Assembly: GCA_026122225.1 (NCBI GenBank)
Contig: JANEZZ010000297.1
Span: 806,001-870,000 of the forward strand
From: Heloderma charlesbogerti
Lineage: Eukaryota > Chordata > Lepidosauria > Squamata > Helodermatidae
DNA length: 64,000 nt
Reading direction: 5' to 3'
The notes under the pieces were generated by a model that saw only the letters and a list, made by a program, of their open reading frames with translations, was not told where the DNA came from and ran no database searches. Shown here one piece after another: positions 34,496 to 43,197 of this stretch. Both the position numbers and the translations under genes were made by a program. Position 1 is the stretch's first letter, and each line of letters begins with the position of its first letter.

Positions 34496-35843
34496 CATGA
34501 CCTGGCCCTCTCCTATAGGCATTCAAGGAAGTGCTCCCAGTCTGCAGAAGCTCTGCAAAGCAAGAACAGGGCTTTTAGAGCTTTAGAAAAAAAACCCTTG
34601 CAGCAACACAGAGCAAGCTACATAAGAGTTTTTCTAAAGCTCCAAAAGTCCCATTTGTTCTTGTTTGTAACAACCCAGGACTAGGGATGTACGAAAGTCA
34701 CTTACCTTTTCACGGATTGTGTTTGTGGTGGGGGGGAGGTGCTCCGTCCCGCTCCCCGGAATCCTCGACGGGGGGGGGAGGCGATCCAGTCCTCCCCCCC
34801 GGAATCCTCGACAGATGGCTCTGTTCCACGGCAGCTCCGCGGAGCAGCCGGCCAGGGCCGTCCGCAGCTGGATTTCCGGCCGCGGACTGGCTGGCCAGGG
34901 AGCTGTGATAGGCTATGTAAGTCTTTACATAGCCTATCACAGCTGGGTAAAAAACAACAACAATGGCGTACGCAAATGGCGGTGGCTATGGCGGCCACCA
35001 TTTGTGTTCCTTATTTTTCGCCGTTTTATTCGCCGTAGGCTAAGACGGCAAATAAAAACGGAACACAAATAGCGCCCACTATGCTATTTGCATTCACCTT
35101 TTTTATTTGCCGTTTTAGCCTATGTAAATATTTAAAATGGCAAAAAATAAGGAACACAAATGGCGGCCGCTGTAGCCGCCGCCATTTGCATACGCCGTTT
35201 TTTTTATTTTATTGGCTTGCCATGATAGGCTACGTAAGTCTTTATACTTTATACTTTATACTATCACGGCAAAGACCAGAATGCAAATGTCGGCCGCAGC
35301 AGCCGGTCAAAAGACCAGCCATCACTGCTGAAGCCGCCGCCGGAGCCACCGCCTTCCAGAACATCCGCTCCAGGTAAGTTTCATCCCGGGGGGAATCTGT
35401 GGGGGGGGGCAGGGGCAGGACGTTCTGCCATGGATTTTGGGGGGCCAAATGCCAGTGCATCCGTGGCGGAGTCGTCCACCATCCCTACCCAGGACTCTTT
35501 GCAAACAGGCTTCTGCAGCCTGGGAGTTCTTCCTGAATGCCTATAGGAGAGATTGAGGTCTCATGGGAGTTCAAGAAGTGCTGCCAGGCTTGAGAAGCCT
35601 GTCTATAAAAAGTCTTGTGCTGTGGTCATTTTTCAAGTTAAAAAAAAGAAAAAGAAAAGAAGATATTCCAGCCACATCCCAAACATAAAAGGGTATGTGG
35701 AAACCCTGTTTCCCTCTGCAAGGAATTTTTTTTTCAAAATCCCCCCCCCCTTATGAAAGAGGCAGAAAACAAACAAACCATGCCTCTTTTGCAGGGGAAA
35801 AAAAAAAATCTGAAAATAGGGGGCAGGATTTGGCACAGCACTA
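34172..35843. mobile_element. hAT-like foldback element with TAGTGCTG termini, hosting element E
   Basis: Starts TAGTGCTGTGCTGAA and ends GGCACAGCACTA. Flanking 8-mers CTTTAAAA and CTTTAGAG match at 6 of 8. The halves are inverted relatives: AATCCCATGAGACC..CTCTCCTATAGGCATTCA (34481-34523) recurs inverted at about 35535-35580. Element E sits inside it, so this is the older insertion. The inverted duplication copied only its first 324 bases. Confidence 0.65.
34682..35487 (+). mobile_element. Palindromic TAGGGATG-family hAT-like element E
   Basis: TAGGGATG and CATCCCTA termini with the perfect target duplication CCCAGGAC (34674-34681, 35488-35495). Hairpins include GTGATAGGCTATGTAA (34907-34930), GCAAATGGCGG / CCACCATTTG and AAATGGCGGCCGC / GCCGCCATTTGC. 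The exon-like module begins with ATG at 35287 (ATGTCGGCCGCAGCAGCC, a stop after 14 codons) and reaches CAG|GTAAGT near 35372. The minus-strand donor-like site is near 34699-34706. A TTTATACTT triplication interrupts one hairpin at 35251-35270. Confidence 0.93.
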
Positions 35844-35864
35844 CTTTAGAGCAATAAAATATTA

Positions 35865-35988
35865 TTGGTGAATTTGCCAAGTATCTCAGACCTATCTGGT
35901 GCAGCCCAGGTGGGGATAACAAAGAATGTCTTTTATCAGCTAAAGATGATACACCAGCTGCAGCCCTATTTGGAATTGTCAAACATCG
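35865..35988. other. Unassigned flank
   Basis: Short stretch before the L2 fragment; may include decayed L2 coding text. Confidence 0.3.
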
Positions 35989-35989
35989 T

Positions 35990-36575
35990 CACAGTAACCT
36001 ACTTATCTCTACAATGGATTACTGTAGTGCACTATATATATTGGGCTGCTTTTGAAGCTAGCTTGTAAACTCCAGTTGGTGCAAAATGCAGCCCCCAGCT
36101 GATGCTGTCCAGAAAATCTAAGCTTGAGACACCTCTTTGGTGCAAGTTACATTGGTTACTAATTTGTTTCCAGGCCTATTTCAAAGTGCTGGTTATTACC
36201 TTTAGAATACAATCCTAAACATGTTTAGGCAGAAAAATGTCCTACAACTCCTAGCATTACCCAGACAGCCATGGGTGTTATATGATTTTTTTTCTGTCTA
36301 AACATGCATAGGATTGCACCCTTAATGTCATAAATGGTCCGGGAGCATATTATTTAAAGGACCACCTTTACCAGTTGGATCCACCACTCTCGGTGGTGGC
36401 CCCTCAATTATGGAATTGCCTTCCTGCTGCTTTAAGAAAGCTTATAAAATATATGGGTTCAAACTGGTCTTTCCTGAGTATGTAGTTAATATGTGTGTTC
36501 TGCTCTCAGCAACCTCAAAGCTGTTTTTTTATGTTGCTGAAAAGCAGGATATAAATGTACTAAATGAATAAATCA
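35990..36575 (+). mobile_element. L2 LINE 3' fragment with a small MITE insertion
   Basis: CTCTACAATGGATTACTGTAGTGC..GGTGCAAAATGCAGC is the decayed L2 C-terminal coding text around the LDYCNTLY-type motif. After the insertion at 36208-36324, GGAATTGCCTTCCTG..TGCTGAAAAGCAGGATATAAA gives the L2 end, with AATGAATAAAT at the terminus. Confidence 0.8.
36208..36324. mobile_element. MITE 'AATCC..GGATT' inside L2
   Basis: Inverted ends: AATCCTAAACATGTTTAGGC faces CTGTCTAAACATGCATAGGATT. Relatives are at 62104-62215 (complete) and 54050-54116 (split by element J). Confidence 0.8.
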
Positions 36576-36579
36576 ACCC

Positions 36580-36692
36580 ATCTGATTGGATCCAGATTTA
36601 ATCCTACTTAGAATAACCCCACTAACATCAATGGATTATTGATGTCAATGGGTCTACTGTAAGTATGATTAAGTCTGGATCAATCCAACCCA
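36580..36692. repeat. Imperfect palindrome, small MITE
   Basis: GATTGGATCCAGATTTAATC..ACTTA faces TAAGTATGATTAAGTCTGG..TCAATCC, centred near 36640 on CATCAATGG/ATTATTGATG. Arms of about 50 bases. Confidence 0.8.
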
Positions 36693-36894
36693 ATACTTCA
36701 ACATCCTCCCTTAAAATTCCTAAACTGAAAAGTAGGCATAGTTTGTAATATAGAAGAAAGAGCAAAATTAGAATGTATGTTTTTGTAAGCAAGTCTGACT
36801 GAGAAATAAATAAACCTCACATACAAGACCCCCGGCATACATTTTTAAAATATTTTATTCAAAGTGAAATATCATTGCTGTATAAGAGTCTTCA
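36693..36894. other. No recognised feature
   Basis: AT-rich unique sequence. Confidence 0.35.
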
Positions 36895-37030
36895 TTCTCA
36901 TTTAACTTCATGACAAGCCTTGAGCAACAATAGGCTGATCGTTGCCACTGAACATCAGGGGAGGTTGGGATTTGAACCCAGATCTCTCCAGTGGATGTAC
37001 AAAACACTGCCCACTGTACCACATGATTTA
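36895..37030 (-). mobile_element. tRNA-derived SINE with L2-like tail (partial, decayed)
   Basis: GGATTTGAACCCAGATCTCTCCAG and the final CACTGTACCAC are the reversed head of the SINE family seen at 52134 and 23338. Confidence 0.65.
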
Positions 37031-37210
37031 AGTTATTTAACCCCTAGAGAACAGAGCATCAAGCTACAGGTGCAGCCTCTGGGACCTTATGGGAACTTCT
37101 TGCTTGAATATCCATGTATGACTTATCTCAATGCCTAAACAGGGTGTTTAGTGTCATGGGATTTCAGAAAGAAATCTGAAACTAAACACTAAACAGGGTG
37201 TTTAGTCTCA

Positions 37211-39977
37211 TGGTCTCATGGGATTTCAGAAAGAGCTGCTAGGGTGAAGAAGTTTCTCTCTAAAAAGAAAAAGAAAAAGTCCTGGACTCCTCAAAGTGCA
37301 TGGGGTGTTCTGTTCTTAAAGTACAAAAAAAAAAGAAGAAAAGTGAAAGAAAAATAGAAAGAAGATTCCTCAGCCACCATCAACACTTAGAAAGGTAAGC
37401 AGAAATCCTGCCCTCCTCCCCAAGAACAAAGTTATTTGAAATTTTCACCTCCATGGCCTCTTTTGCCAGAGTGTTCATCCCCCCACCCCAAATGCTCAAA
37501 ATTGAAGAATTGAAATATTCAGCACAGCACTATTTTAAAGGACCCCACAAAGTCATGGTTCAAATGAAAGTCAGTTTCTGAAATTTAGCTTAAGGATTTT
37601 ATAAAAAGGAACACATAAAAAGAAGACTTAATAATATTTTATTACTGTTCCCATTTAGCCATTTGTGTGGTATGTTGTCTGAGGACTAAATAATATACCA
37701 ATTAAGAACCACCCTTTTTGTTGTTCAGTAGTTAAGTTGTGTCCGACTCTTCATGACCCCATGGACCATAGCACGCCGGGCCTTCCCCGGAGTGTGCTCA
37801 AATTCATATTCATTGCATCGGTGATGCTATCTAGCCATCTCATCCTCTGCTGTCCCCTTCTCCTTTGGCCTTCAATCTTTCCCAGCATCAGGGTCTTTTC
37901 CAGGGAGTTTTCTCTTCACATTTGGTGGCCAAAATATTTGAGCTTCAGCTTCAGTATCTGTCCTTCCAATGAGCAGTCAGGGTTGATTTCCCTTAGGATG
38001 GACTGATTTGACCTCCTTGCAGTCCAGGGGACCCGTAAGAGTCTTCTCCAGCACCACAGATCGAAGGCATCAATTCTTCGGCGCTCAGTCTTCCTTATAG
38101 TCCAGCTCTCACAGCCATATGTTGCTATTGGGAAAACCATAGCTTTGATTATACGCACCTTTGTCGGCAAGGTGATGTCTCTGCTTCTTACTATGCTGTC
38201 TAGGTTTGCCATAGCTTTCCTCCCAAGGAGCAAGCGTCTTTTAATTTCATGGCTACAGTCACCGTCTGCGGTGATCTTGGAGCCCAAGAAAGTAAAATCT
38301 GTCACTGCTTCCATTTCTTCCCCTTCTATATGCCAGGAAGTAATGGGGCCAGATGCCATGATCTTCGTTTTTTTAATGTTGAGTTTCAAACCAGCTTTTG
38401 CACTCTCCTCTTTCACCCTCAACAAGAGGATCTTTAGATCCTTTTCACTTTCTGCCATTAGGGTGGTATCGTCTGCATATCGGAGGTTGTTGATAATTCT
38501 CCCAGCAATCTTAATTCCGACCTGTGATTCATCCAACCCGGCATTTCTCATGATGTACTCTGCATATAAGTTAAATAAGCAGGGTGACAATATGCAGCCT
38601 TGTCGTACTCCTTTCCCAATTTTGAACCGATAGTTGTTCCATCTCTGGTTCTTACTGTTGCTTCTTGACCCTCGTACAGGTTTCTCAGGAGACAGGTAAG
38701 GTGGTCTGGTACCCCCATCTCTTTCAGAATTTGCCACAGTTTGTTGTGATCCACACAATCAAAGGCTTTAGCATAGTCAATGAAGCAGAAATAGATGTTT
38801 TTCTGGAATTCTCTTGCTTTCTCCATGATCCAGCGAACGTTGGCGATTTGATCTCTAGTTCCTCTGCCTCTTCGAACCCCAGCTTGTACTTCCGGTAGTT
38901 CTCGGTTCGCATACTGCTGAAGCCTAGCTTGTAGGATTTTGAGCATCACCTTGCTGGCATGTGAAATGAGCGCAATTGTGAGGTAGTTTGAACACTCTTT
39001 GGCGTTGCCCTTCTCTGGAATTGGAATGTAAACTGACCTTTTCCAGTCTTGCGGCCATTGTTGAGTGTTCCAAATTTGCTGGCATATTGAATGCAGCACT
39101 TTAACAGCATCATCTTTTAGGATTTTAAATAGCTCAACTGGAATATTGTCATCTCTGCTAGCTTTGTTGTTACTAATGCTTCCTAAGGCCCACTTGACTT
39201 CACTCTCGAGGATGTCCGGCTCAAGTTCAGTGACCGCACTATCATGGCTATCAGGGACATTCAGATCTTTCCTGTATAGTTCTTCTGTGTATTCTTGCCA
39301 CCTCTTCTTAATCTCATCTGCTTCTGTTAGGTCCCTGCCTTCTTTGTCCTTTATCATGCCCATCTTTGCACAAAACGTTCCCTTGAGATCTCCGATTTTC
39401 TTGAAGAGATCTCTAGTCTTTCCCATTCTGTTGTTTTCCTTGATTTCTTTGCATTGTTCATTTAAGAAGGCCGCCTTGTTTCTCCTTGCTATTCTCTGGA
39501 ACTCTGCATTCAGTTGGATATATCTTCCCCTTTCTCCCTTGCTTTTCGCTTCCCTTCTTTCTTCAACTACTTGTAAAGCCTCATCAGACAGCCACTTGGC
39601 TTTCTTGCATTTCTTTTTCTTTGGGATGGATTTTGTTGCTGCCTCCCAAACAATGTAATGGACCTCCGTCCATAGTTCCTCAGTCACTCTGTCTATCAGG
39701 TCTAATCCCTAGTTAAATCTATTCCTCACCTCCACTGTATATTCATAAGGGATATGATTTAGGTCATACCTGAATGGTTTAGTGGTTTTCCCTACGTTCT
39801 TCAATTTAAGCTGAAATTTTGCAACAAGAAGCTCATGATCTGAGCCACAGTCAGCTTCAGGTCTTGTTTTTACTGACTGTATAGAGCTTCTTCATCTTTG
39901 ACTGCAAAGGACATAATCAATCTGATTTCGATATTGACCATCTGGTGATGTCCATGTGTAGAGTCGCCTCTTGTGCT
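37211..39977 (-). repeat. Right arm of large inverted duplication
   Basis: Inverted copy of 31714-34495, ending abruptly inside BovB (AGCACAAGAGG) on the right and inside the foldback element on the left. Just outside the left breakpoint, GGGTGTTTAGT and CTCATGGGATTTCAGAAAG occur as short tandem duplicates (37140-37238). Confidence 0.93.
37715..39977 (-). pseudogene. BovB copy within the right arm, 5'-truncated
   Basis: Minus-strand frames at 38548-39687 (RT, with FIDYAKAFDCVDHNKL) and 37916-38758 (motif C YADDTTLM plus C-terminus) cover RT to the end. A frameshift separates them near 38630. A 15-base deletion near 37785, relative to the copy at 33900, removes the sequence around REAVQ/RKAW. 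The 5' endonuclease part is missing because the duplication boundary lies at 39977. Confidence 0.94.
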
Positions 39978-40248
39978 TGATGCTAAAAGTACCCTTGAGC
40001 ACTTCTCACACTATTTAAGTGCAGGTGTGTGGATATTATTAATGCAGGATAGAAAGTAGGTGGGCACCATATTGAAACCAAATGTATGTTCTGGCCAATG
40101 CAGATATTACATTAGTGTTACAGTCACAGGGGAAAACAAAAAGCTTCCTCCCCTTTTATTGTTTTTTTAGTATGATGTATGAAAATGCTCTAAATTGTGG
40201 CTACCAAAAAAGAGAGGTCAAGATGGAGGAACAGAAGGATGCAGAATG

Positions 40249-40254
40249 ATAGAT

Positions 40255-40329
<75 letters not shown>

Positions 40330-40336
40330 CAGACAG
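40249..40336. repeat. (GAAA)n-(GATA)n compound microsatellite
   Basis: GAAA units to about 40280, then about 13 TAGA units ending in CAGACAGACAGG. Confidence 0.97.
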
Positions 40337-40484
40337 GCCAAGTTACAACATACACTTGATCTGAGCACTCTGACTTGCATAGAGATCTGTATATGAGGAG
40401 ACATTAATGCATTAGTTAAAGACAACTAACAAGATGCTGCCTTATACCAGGTCATACAATTTCATCCATCTAACCCACTCTCAG

Positions 40485-40757
40485 GGCCAGCCGTACTATT
40501 AGGCAGAGTGAGGCAGCCACCTCAGGTGGCAAATGCAGGCACCTGCAGTGAGGTGTTCCAGAACAGAACTGTGAGTTCTACATAGCCTCCTCTGAAACCT
40601 CTAAGCTAGCTTGATGTTCTCAGGTATGCTGGAGGATGCTTTCCCAATTCCACTGCTGAAGTAAGATTCAGCTATCATTTTGGTCACCTTCTATATGTGG
40701 GGAACCATTTTATTCTTCATCTCATGCAGCAAAATGTCTTTGACCAGCCCTACCCAG
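40485..40757. repeat. Dispersed repeat 'ATTAGGCAGA', copy 2
   Basis: Counterpart of 26500-26775: ACTATTAGGCAGAGTGAGG, CCTCAGGTGGCAAATGC, GCAGCAAAATGTCTTTG. It lies immediately before the MITE at 40764. Confidence 0.6.
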
Positions 40758-40763
40758 TATTAT

Positions 40764-41183
40764 TAGGGATGTGCATATGAGTGATATTTGAGATTGCCAG
40801 GTTTCTCCAAACATTATCTCACTACTTGTCTTGTACCAGTTCCAGTTCACATTTGTGATTTCTGCTCGCTATGCACAAAGGGGAAACTTGCACAAATCGG
40901 GCAGCGATCGAACAGCGATTGAACAGCAGATTCCTCCACATTTGTGCAACTTTGCTCCGTAGACTAAAACAGGGCTGATTCAGTCCACTGAGGAAATTTG
41001 TGCAAATTAGCAGATTTGCACAAACCCAACTGAGAATTGGAAACGAGACAAAGGCAAGCATGCGTCTTCCAATTTACAAATATTTTCAGTGGACATGTGC
41101 TTGTGTTTGCGCTTGCGTTCAGAGGTTGGAAGGGGCGTGCACACATGTTTTGCAAGAAAAAATGAAATGTTCATATATCCCTA
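40764..41183. mobile_element. AT-rich hAT-like MITE
   Basis: TAGGGATG and TATCCCTA termini with target duplications AGTATTAT and ACTATTAT (7 of 8). The interior has several GATTTGCACAAA / TTTGTGCAA-type inverted words (40870-41035) and no coding capacity. The centre near 41095-41115 is TGTGCTTGTGTTTGCGCTTGCG. Confidence 0.8.
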
Positions 41184-41255
41184 ACTATTATCTACTTTTG
41201 ACTGGTAGCAGCTTTCCAGGGTCTCAGGCAAAGGGTTTTCCTATCACCTGGTACC

Positions 41256-41834
41256 TAGGGATGGGCAGATTACTTACCATGTTCTGGTCCGGGGCGTCCG
41301 CGGTGGGGGAGAGGCGATCCGTCCCTCCCCCCGGAATCCTCCCTCGCCAGCTCTGCTCTGCGGCGAGTCCATGGAGCTGCCAGCTGGGGCCACCCGTAGC
41401 CGGACTTCCATCTGCTGCCAGGCTGTGGCCGCAAATGGCGTCCGGCATAGCAGGCACCATTTGCATACCTGCATTGGCCGTGATAGGCTACGTATATATT
41501 TATGTAGCCTATCACGGCAAAGAGCAGGGATGCAAATTGTGCCTGCTACGCCATTTGTGTCCCTGCTCTTTTTGTGATAGGCTATGTAAATACTTACATA
41601 GCCTATCATGGTTAAAGTAGGGAGGCAAATGGCAGCCGCAGACCGGGGCAGCCATTTGCAGCCACAGACCAGGGATGTGGATGGACCGGCCCGGCCGACA
41701 CCAGGTAGGATCTGTCCTGACCCGTTTTGCAGGGTGGCGGGGGGGAGTGCTCCATTCTGCCATGGACTCCGGGGGGCAGATTCTAAAGAATCTGGCCTCA
41801 CTGGAGTCCATGGCAGAATTCTCTAACATCCCTA
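41256..41834 (+). mobile_element. Palindromic TAGGGATG-family hAT-like element F
   Basis: Smallest complete palindromic copy (579 bases). The perfect target duplication CTGGTACC (41248-41255, 41835-41842) flanks TAGGGATG and CATCCCTA. Hairpins: GTGATAGGCTACGTATATATTTATGTAGCC (41480-41515) and GTGATAGGCTATGTAAATAC (41573-41610). ATGGCGTCC/GGCACCATTTGC stems lie between them. Outward donor-like sites are weaker here: ACTTACC (41271-41277, minus) and CAG|GTAGGA near 41701. Confidence 0.93.
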
Positions 41835-41852
41835 CTGGTACCTGATCCTTAC

Positions 41853-42560
41853 TAGGGGTGTCAGAGAATTTCTCGCCAAAACTTCGGGGGGCCGAGTGCC
41901 AATGTATTCAGCCCTCCGAAGTAGTTTCGGGGAGAAATTCTCCGCCCCCCCGCCCCCCGCACCCCTCCCCCGGGATGGGACTTACCTTTCCCGAATGTCG
42001 CTCCTGGTAGTGGGTCGCAGTGGCAGTTCGGCAGGGCTTCGACAGGGGCGGGGGTGGCAGCCGGTCTTTCGGTCTTTCCAAGAAAAGTAAAAAAAAAAAA
42101 CACGCCCCCGTGATAGGCTACGTGATGATTAACGTAGCCTATCATGGCTAGATTTGCAAAGTCAGCCGTGATAGGCTACGTAAATCGTCACGTAGCCTAT
42201 CACGGGTGGCTTAAAAAAAAAAAAAGCGCGTACGGCTAATGGCGGCCCCCATGGGGAGCCGCCATTCACGTTCCTTATTTGGTCACTGTAGTCTACATAA
42301 AGATTACGTAGACTACGGCGAAAATAAGGGCAACGCTACTTGCGTTGCCCTTATTTTCGCCGTAGTCTACTTAAAGATTTACATAGATCTTTACAAAGAT
42401 TTAAAGATCATGGGGGCATTTTTTTTTAACTTTTTATTTCGCGGCCGGGCGAGGCGAGGCGCCTCCCCCCCGGCCTGAATTTCGGGGGGAGAAGCAAAGC
42501 TCCTCCCCCCCACCGCAAAGCAAGCTACAAGATGAGGTAAGTGACTTTCGAGCACTCCTA
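41853..42560 (-). mobile_element. Palindromic TAGGGATG-family hAT-like element G
   Basis: TAGGGGTG and CACTCCTA termini with the perfect target duplication ATCCTTAC (41845-41852, 42561-42568). It sits 10 bases from the end of element F, in opposite orientation. The left half of the palindromic core is intact (42110-42360: GATAGGCTACGTGATG, GGCGGCCCCCATGGGGAGCCGCC and the centre GCAACGCTACTTGCGTTGC). The right half has collapsed after 42365, so only half of the large hairpin can form. Donor-like sites at 41980-41987 (minus) and 42536-42543 (plus). Confidence 0.93.
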
Positions 42561-42639
42561 ATCCTTACAAAAAGAAAAAGATCTGCAGAGCCCCGGGTGT
42601 TAAATCTGGGGCTTTCTGTATACAAGTCATGTACTCTCT

Positions 42640-43197
42640 GGGATGGCCCATCCACACAAGTGAACTAGGCCATTGCCTAGGGTACCCAGTGAAGTGGAGT
42701 GCCAAATTCAAAGGGGGGGAATACAAATAAAAAATACAAATAATATAACAAAGATGTCACTATTTCAATTCCTGTGCACATACAGAGGGAATATGGACAA
42801 GGCTGTGGAGGTGAGTGGGGGACTGACTGGGGACAGTGGGGCTAAGTCAGGCTGCCCACTGACCAGCCTTTGGGACCTTGTCTTCCCCCAGGTGTTGTGA
42901 GATATCTTCCTGCTCTGCTGCTGCTCTCAGCTGTAGGCAAAGAGTGAGAGGATGCCCTGAGAGCAGCCGCTTGCTTTGCCCAGAGTGCTGAGCCTAGGGA
43001 TTGGCAGTGCCTCGTTGGCCATGTCACCCTGAGGATGCCACCTGGACCCTTCTTCCAGGGACCTCCCTTGGGCACTCTGGGTGGGACTTCTGTTCCTTCA
43101 CAGAGTGGATGGCTGAGGTCATCTCCTTTGTTGTTGTTTTTATCAAACCCTCTGTGCTGATCCAGTGGTTAGTACAATAATAATAATAAATGGGATA
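42640..43197. repeat. Dispersed repeat 'GAGCCTAGGGA', copy 2
   Basis: Counterpart of 29495-29895 (GCTGAGCCTAGGGATTGGCA, CCTCGTTGGCCATGTCACCC, CTTCACAGAGTGGATGGCTG). It ends in (ATA)n against the BovB 3' end at 43198. Confidence 0.7.

Noticed and set aside
31029..34684. Opposite-strand frames over BovB copies
   Set aside because: They are antisense shadows of the retrotransposon coding region.
34172..37540. Endogenous retrovirus or LTR element flanking the inverted arms
   Set aside because: The repeats are inverted, not direct, no TG..CA long terminal repeat or gag/pol text is present, and the arms contain a non-LTR BovB.
41853..42560. F and G as one composite transposon
   Set aside because: Each has its own different perfect 8-base target duplication, so they are two independent insertions.
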